Assembly (NCBI GenBank): GCA_946478715.1
Contig: CAMLDA010000015.1
Span: 1 to 9,000, forward strand
Source of the DNA: an uncultured Candidatus Saccharibacteria bacterium
Lineage (GTDB): Bacteria; Patescibacteria; Saccharimonadia; Saccharimonadales; UBA10212
Direction of reading: 5' to 3'
Length of the DNA: 9,000 nt
Shown here in pieces: positions 5,582 to 9,000 of the stretch. The notes beneath the pieces are model-generated. The model was not told the DNA's origin. It was given only the letters and a program-made list of their open reading frames with translations, and did not search any database. A program made the translations under genes and the position numbers. Numbering within the stretch: position 1 is the stretch's first letter; each line of letters starts with the position of its first letter.

Positions 5582-6844
5582 ATGAGACGCTCAGAATTAT
5601 TTATCAAAACCCGCAAGCAGGCGCCCTCAGACGAAGAGAGCAGGAACGCCCAGCTGCTTATCCGCGCCGGATTCGTCCATAAGGAAATGGCCGGCGTATA
5701 TAGCTATCTGCTGCCCGGCAAGCTGGTAATCGACAATATCTCCCAAATCATCCGCGAAGAAATGAACGCCATCGGCGGCAACGAAGTGCTGATGAGCACC
5801 CTGCAGAACAAAGAACTGTGGGTGGCTACCGGCCGCTGGGACGACAAGGTGGTGGATAACTGGGTCAAATCCAAGCTGGCCAACGGCACGGAAGTCGGCA
5901 TCGGCCTGTCGCACGAGGAGCCTATCGTCCAGATGCTCAAAAGCTACATCAGCAGCTACAAGGACCTGCCGGTCTATGTCTATCAGATCCAGAACAAGTT
6001 CCGTAATGAACTGCGCGCTAAAAGCGGGCTGCTGCGCGGCCGCGAATTCCTTATGAAAGACCTGTATTCATTCAGCCGCAGCCAGGAGGAGCACGACCAG
6101 TTTTACGAAAAAGTGGCCGGCGCCTACATGAAGATTTACGACCGGCTGGGATTTTCGGGCATAACCTACCGTACCTTCGCTTCGGGCGGCATCTTCAGCC
6201 GGTTTTCCGATGAATTCCAGGTGCTCAGCCACGTGGGTGAAGACACCATTTACGTGGACCAAGAGATGAAAATCGCCGTCAACAAAGAAGTTACAGATCA
6301 GGAAACGCTCAACCACCTTAAGCTGGACATGGGCCAGCTCAAAGAAGAAAAAGCCGTTGAAGTAGGCAATATCTTTTCGCTGGGCAGCAAGTACAGCGAC
6401 GCCTTAGGGCTTAAGTTCACGGATGAAAAGGGCCAGCAGCAGCCGCTTATAATGGGCTGCTACGGCATCGGCGTCAGCCGGCTGATGGGCTTAATAGCCG
6501 AACACTTCGCCGATGACAAAGGCCTGGTATGGCCGGAAAACGTCGCGCCCTACAAGGTGTACCTTGCGGCCGTCGGTGGCAGCGAACAGGTTAAGCACGC
6601 CGCCGATGAAATATACGGAAATCTAACAGAATCGGGCGTCAATATCATGTATGATGACCGCGACGAACGTCCTGGAGAGAAGTTTGCCGACGCTGACCTG
6701 ATCGGCATTCCCTACAGGGTGGTTGTCAGTGAAAAAAGTTTGGCCGCAGGCGGCTGCGAGCTTAAGAAGCGCACATCAACAGGGACAGAAGTGCTTTCCA
6801 AAGACCAGCTGGCCGAACATCTAAAAAATCCTTTACAAGCCTGA
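5582..6844 (+). CDS. proS: Proline-tRNA ligase, short form without editing insert
   Basis: This enzyme charges tRNA-Pro with proline. The class II core is complete: motif 1 around MNAIGGNEVLMSTLQ (61-75), motif 2 as FRNELRAKSGLLRGREFLMKD (140-160), and motif 3 as GCYGIGVSRLMG (292-303). The anticodon-binding domain covers about 322-415 and includes the DDRDERPGEKFADADLIG block (358-375). The usual bacterial enzyme is about 570 aa, with an editing (INS) domain of about 180 residues between motifs 2 and 3. Here that part is only a short linker (about 220-258, GEDTI to KAVEVGNIF), so the enzyme should not hydrolyse Ala-tRNA-Pro in cis. Total length of 420 aa resembles the INS-less alphaproteobacterial type. 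It follows the CPBP gene by 32 bases, and greA starts 62 bases after it. A weak GGA lies upstream, but there is no clear Shine-Dalgarno site. Confidence 0.96.
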   Translation: MRRSELFIKTRKQAPSDEESRNAQLLIRAGFVHKEMAGVYSYLLPGKLVIDNISQIIREEMNAIGGNEVLMSTLQNKELWVATGRWDDKVVDNWVKSKLANGTEVGIGLSHEEPIVQMLKSYISSYKDLPVYVYQIQNKFRNELRAKSGLLRGREFLMKDLYSFSRSQEEHDQFYEKVAGAYMKIYDRLGFSGITYRTFASGGIFSRFSDEFQVLSHVGEDTIYVDQEMKIAVNKEVTDQETLNHLKLDMGQLKEEKAVEVGNIFSLGSKYSDALGLKFTDEKGQQQPLIMGCYGIGVSRLMGLIAEHFADDKGLVWPENVAPYKVYLAAVGGSEQVKHAADEIYGNLTESGVNIMYDDRDERPGEKFADADLIGIPYRVVVSEKSLAAGGCELKKRTSTGTEVLSKDQLAEHLKNPLQA

Positions 6845-6850
6845 TATAAT
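6842..6850 (+). promoter_or_regulatory. Extended -10 promoter for greA, overlapping proS stop
   Basis: TGATATAAT is a perfect extended -10 (TGnTATAAT) whose TGA is also the proS stop codon. Transcription would start near 6857. No -35 of quality is seen, which is normal for extended -10 promoters. Confidence 0.55.
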
Positions 6851-6856
6851 ATTTGG

Positions 6857-6906
6857 AATCCTAGGTTTGAGGGCACAAAGCTGGGGGGAAGAAAGGTTAT
6901 TTTTTT
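6857..6906 (+). promoter_or_regulatory. greA leader
   Basis: This predicted leader of about 50 bases has a G-run (6883-6888), then AAAGG (6892-6896), then a T-run of seven (6900-6906) touching the ATG. AAAGG is the likely ribosome site, with a 10-base spacer. I found no hairpin that would turn the T-run into an intrinsic terminator. Confidence 0.4.
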
Positions 6907-7368
6907 ATGGTTAAAAAAATCTACAATCTGACACAGGAAGGCGTTGACGAGCTGAAAAGCGAGCACGCCGCCTTAGTCGCCCAGCGGCCGCAGGTAGCGG
7001 ACCGTATAAAGTATGCCCGCGAACTCGGTGATTTAAGCGAGAACGCCGAATATCAGACAGCCCGCGAAGAGCAGGACCGTTTGGAGTCCCGCATCTCCGA
7101 GCTGGAGCATATCCTTCAAAGTGTAAAAATTATCAAAAAACCTAAGAACGACGGCCACGTCCGGCTGGGCTCCAGCGTGGAGCTCAAAGACGGCGGCAAG
7201 CCGCTGCACTACCAGGTGGTAGGCACTATGGAGGCCGACCCGGCCGCCGGCAAAATCAGCGACGAATCCCCCATAGGCAAGGCGCTGCTTGGCAAAAAGG
7301 TAGGGGACAAGGTAGAAATCACCACTCCGGCCGGCTCGCACACCTACACCGTCAAAGAGATTTCTTAA
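6907..7368 (+). CDS. greA: Transcript cleavage factor GreA
   Basis: GreA inserts a coiled coil into the RNA polymerase secondary channel and stimulates cleavage of backtracked RNA. The N-terminal coiled coil (about 9-75) carries the conserved tip ARELGDLSENAEYQTAREEQ (37-56). Its catalytic acidic residues D42 and E45 correspond to D41 and E44 of the E. coli protein. The C-terminal FKBP-like domain (about 83-153) has the family signature DESPIGKALLGKKVGDKVEI (residues 118-137). Length of 153 aa is close to the usual 158. The start is supported by AAAGG 10 bases upstream and by alignment to the family N-terminus. It lies between proS and lysS on the same strand and has its own extended -10 promoter, so it can be expressed apart from the upstream genes. 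Confidence 0.97.
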   Translation: MVKKIYNLTQEGVDELKSEHAALVAQRPQVADRIKYARELGDLSENAEYQTAREEQDRLESRISELEHILQSVKIIKKPKNDGHVRLGSSVELKDGGKPLHYQVVGTMEADPAAGKISDESPIGKALLGKKVGDKVEITTPAGSHTYTVKEIS

Positions 7369-7384
7369 CTTACAACCTGTCATC

Positions 7385-7390
7385 TATAAT
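7385..7390 (+). promoter_or_regulatory. -10 box abutting lysS, leaderless start
   Basis: A perfect TATAAT lies 7 bases (TTAAGCT) before the lysS ATG. The stretch TATAATTTAAGCTATG differs from the frr start by one inserted T. No Shine-Dalgarno sequence is available. A weak TTCTTA (7362-7367) stands 17 bases upstream of the box. Confidence 0.55.
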
Positions 7391-7397
7391 TTAAGCT

Positions 7398-8927
7398 ATG
7401 CAGTGGCTTGATAAAGTCCTTGATGACGTGGTGTCCGCGCATCCCGAAGGCGAAATAACCGTCAGTTCCGGCGTGTCGCCGTCGGGCGTCTATCATGTGG
7501 GTACGCTGCGCGAAGTTCTGACGGCCGAAGCCATCATGCTGGGCCTGCGTCTTCGCGGCCGCGATGCCGTGCACATCCATAACGTGGACGACCTTGATCC
7601 GCTGCGCAAGATTCCGGCCGGCGTGGACCCGGGCTTTGAAAAGTACATGGGTATGCCGCTGTGCGATGTGCCGTCGCCGGACGGCAAAGCCGGCAGCTGG
7701 GCCGATTATTATTTCAAAGATTTTGCCGCCAGCGCCAAGAAACTGGGCATGGATATGCAGCCGCTGCGCATGCACAAGAAATACCGCACCGGATTCATGG
7801 TTCCGGCTATCGAAAAAGTGCTTGATAATATCGATAAAGCCCGCGACACGCTGGTAAAGATTTCCGGCCGGCAGCTCGACGATAACTGGTCGCCCATCCA
7901 GATAAAAGAGGACGATTATCTTAAGAAAAGGCGCTTTTTAGGCATAGACGACAAGGCCAAGACTATCCGTTACGAAGATAAAGACGGCACCCAAAAAGAA
8001 GTCAGTTACTCCAAGGGGGATGTAAAGCTGGACTGGCGGCTGGACTGGCCGGCCCGCTGGTGGCTGCTGGGCGTAGACGTCGAACCCTTTGGCCGCGACC
8101 ACGCCACCAAAGGCGGCAGCTACGATACCGGAGTCGGCCTTATGAAAAGCATCTTCAAAGAAAAACCGCCGCTGCCGGTACCCTATAACTTCATCATCCG
8201 TACCGGCCAGACCAAAAAAATGAGCAAAAGCTCCGGCGATACGCTGGCTATCAGCGACATGCTGCAGATCCTGCCGCCGGAAGTGCTGCGCTACTTCGTG
8301 CTGCGCTACGGCCCGGAAAAACAGCTGTTCTTCGACGAAACCGACGGCGTGGTCCGGCTTATAGACGACTTCGCGGCGCTACTGGCCAAAGCCGACAAGA
8401 CGCCCGAAGACGAGATGCTTATCAAATTGTCCATGGCCGGCGTTCCCAGCACCACCATCAGCAATATCCCGTTCTCACATCTGGTAGCCAGCTATCAGGC
8501 GGCCCTAAAGGACCCGGCCCGTACGCTTGAAATCATCCGGCGCACAGAGCACCGGCAAACGGTGGACGACCAGCAGGACATAATCCTGCAGGAGCTTAAA
8601 TTCATAAATAACTGGCTCAAAATATGGCCTCCCGAAGACGTAAAGATCAATCAGGCCCCAAACCCCCCCAAAATCCTGGAAGACAAAGAAATCAGCTTCC
8701 TTAAATCATTGGGCGCGAAAATCCAGGCCGCGCCGGCAGATGCCGACGGCGAATGGTTCCACAAAGCCATCTACGAGTTCAAAGACACCGCCGGCCTGGC
8801 TCCAAAGCAACTCTTCGGCACGCTTTATAAGGTGTTAATCAGCCAGGAATCCGGACCGCGGGCCGGCTGGTTTTTGTCTATCCTGCCGCGGGAATGGCTT
8901 ATTAAACGGTTAAGGCTGGAAGCCTGA
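7398..8927 (+). CDS. lysS: Class I lysine-tRNA ligase
   Basis: This enzyme charges tRNA-Lys with lysine using the class I fold, the type found in most archaea and in scattered bacteria such as spirochaetes, instead of the usual bacterial class II enzyme. The HIGH-like motif is HVGT at 33-36 (SPSGVYHVGTLREVLTAEA), and KMSKS is exact at 274-278. The family block LDWRLDWPARWW...GVDVEPFGRDHATKGGSYDTG runs at 211-245. The C-terminal part (from about 330) is the helical anticodon-binding region, ending with the typical ESGPRAGWFLSILP. Length of 509 aa fits the family. Some databases call this gene lysK. The start has no Shine-Dalgarno site but a TATAAT 7 bases upstream. The next gene begins on the base after its stop. 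Confidence 0.96.
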   Translation: MQWLDKVLDDVVSAHPEGEITVSSGVSPSGVYHVGTLREVLTAEAIMLGLRLRGRDAVHIHNVDDLDPLRKIPAGVDPGFEKYMGMPLCDVPSPDGKAGSWADYYFKDFAASAKKLGMDMQPLRMHKKYRTGFMVPAIEKVLDNIDKARDTLVKISGRQLDDNWSPIQIKEDDYLKKRRFLGIDDKAKTIRYEDKDGTQKEVSYSKGDVKLDWRLDWPARWWLLGVDVEPFGRDHATKGGSYDTGVGLMKSIFKEKPPLPVPYNFIIRTGQTKKMSKSSGDTLAISDMLQILPPEVLRYFVLRYGPEKQLFFDETDGVVRLIDDFAALLAKADKTPEDEMLIKLSMAGVPSTTISNIPFSHLVASYQAALKDPARTLEIIRRTEHRQTVDDQQDIILQELKFINNWLKIWPPEDVKINQAPNPPKILEDKEISFLKSLGAKIQAAPADADGEWFHKAIYEFKDTAGLAPKQLFGTLYKVLISQESGPRAGWFLSILPREWLIKRLRLEA

Positions 8928-9000
8928 ATGAGCGAACACGCGCCAGATAACAGCGGGCAGCTGGCGTGGGATTTTGAAACTTATGCCAAAGGCGGCAGGG
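8928..9000 (+). CDS. Hypothetical protein, N-terminus only
   Basis: The ATG follows the lysS TGA directly (TGAATG), and the frame stays open for 24 codons to the window edge, reading SEHAPDNSGQLAWDFETYAK and then a Gly-Gly-Arg. The short polar start followed by a W-(D/E)-F-x-x-Y motif resembles the N-terminus of small CPR membrane proteins of unknown function, but too little is visible to assign it. There is no strong Shine-Dalgarno site, so translation is probably coupled to lysS termination. Confidence 0.55.
   Translation, partial: MSEHAPDNSGQLAWDFETYAKGGR

Noticed and set aside
6883..6906. T-run before greA as an intrinsic terminator
   Set aside because: The upstream G-run has no complementary C-run, so no stable hairpin can precede the T-run.
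1574..8927. UGA recoded to glycine, as in some CPR lineages
   Set aside because: TGA ends the CPBP gene, proS and lysS exactly at family-expected C-termini, and no in-frame TGA occurs inside the genes.
1..9000. CRISPR arrays, tRNA or rRNA genes, insertion sequences, attachment sites
   Set aside because: I saw no repeated spacer pattern, no cloverleaf or rRNA motifs, and no transposase or integrase frame on either strand.

Overview
This window looks like a chromosomal stretch of a Candidate Phyla Radiation (Patescibacteria) bacterium. Saccharibacteria (TM7) is my best guess, at moderate confidence. The grounds are a translation-centred gene cluster stripped of the biosynthetic genes that usually sit inside it, a short proline-tRNA ligase without an editing insertion, a class I (archaeal-type) lysine-tRNA ligase, and a GreA and an intramembrane protease of the kind I associate with that group. 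TGA is a normal stop in several genes and the long ORFs have no in-frame TGA, so the recoded CPR lineages (UGA = Gly) are unlikely. Base composition is moderately GC-rich by eye.

Layout. Positions 1-629 hold two short genes on the minus strand, one cut by the window edge, that I cannot assign to any family. An AT-rich divergent intergenic region follows (630-830). Next is one plus-strand orphan gene of 197 codons (831-1424) with its own promoter and Shine-Dalgarno site. From 1445 to the end everything is on the plus strand: a promoter and about 94-base leader, then rpsB, tsf, frr, an M50/RseP-family site-2 protease, a CPBP-family glutamic intramembrane protease, proS, greA, class I lysS, and the first 24 codons of a further gene.

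How the genes fit together. rpsB, tsf, frr, proS and lysS make or support the translation machinery (ribosomal protein S2, EF-Ts, ribosome recycling factor, two aminoacyl-tRNA synthetases). greA rescues stalled RNA polymerase. The two adjacent membrane proteases sit where rseP sits in many bacteria (frr-uppS-cdsA-dxr-rseP-proS). The skeleton of that classical cluster is preserved, but pyrH, uppS, cdsA and dxr are absent from it.

The most unusual signal is at the gene starts. Genes inside the cluster often carry their own -10 box directly against the ATG: TATAAT plus 6-7 bases plus ATG before frr and lysS, TAAAAT plus 7 bases plus ATG before the protease. They have no usable Shine-Dalgarno site, which predicts leaderless mRNAs. 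rpsB, tsf, greA and the orphan at 831 instead have good Shine-Dalgarno sites. I saw no tRNA, rRNA, CRISPR array, insertion sequence, or convincing intrinsic terminator.
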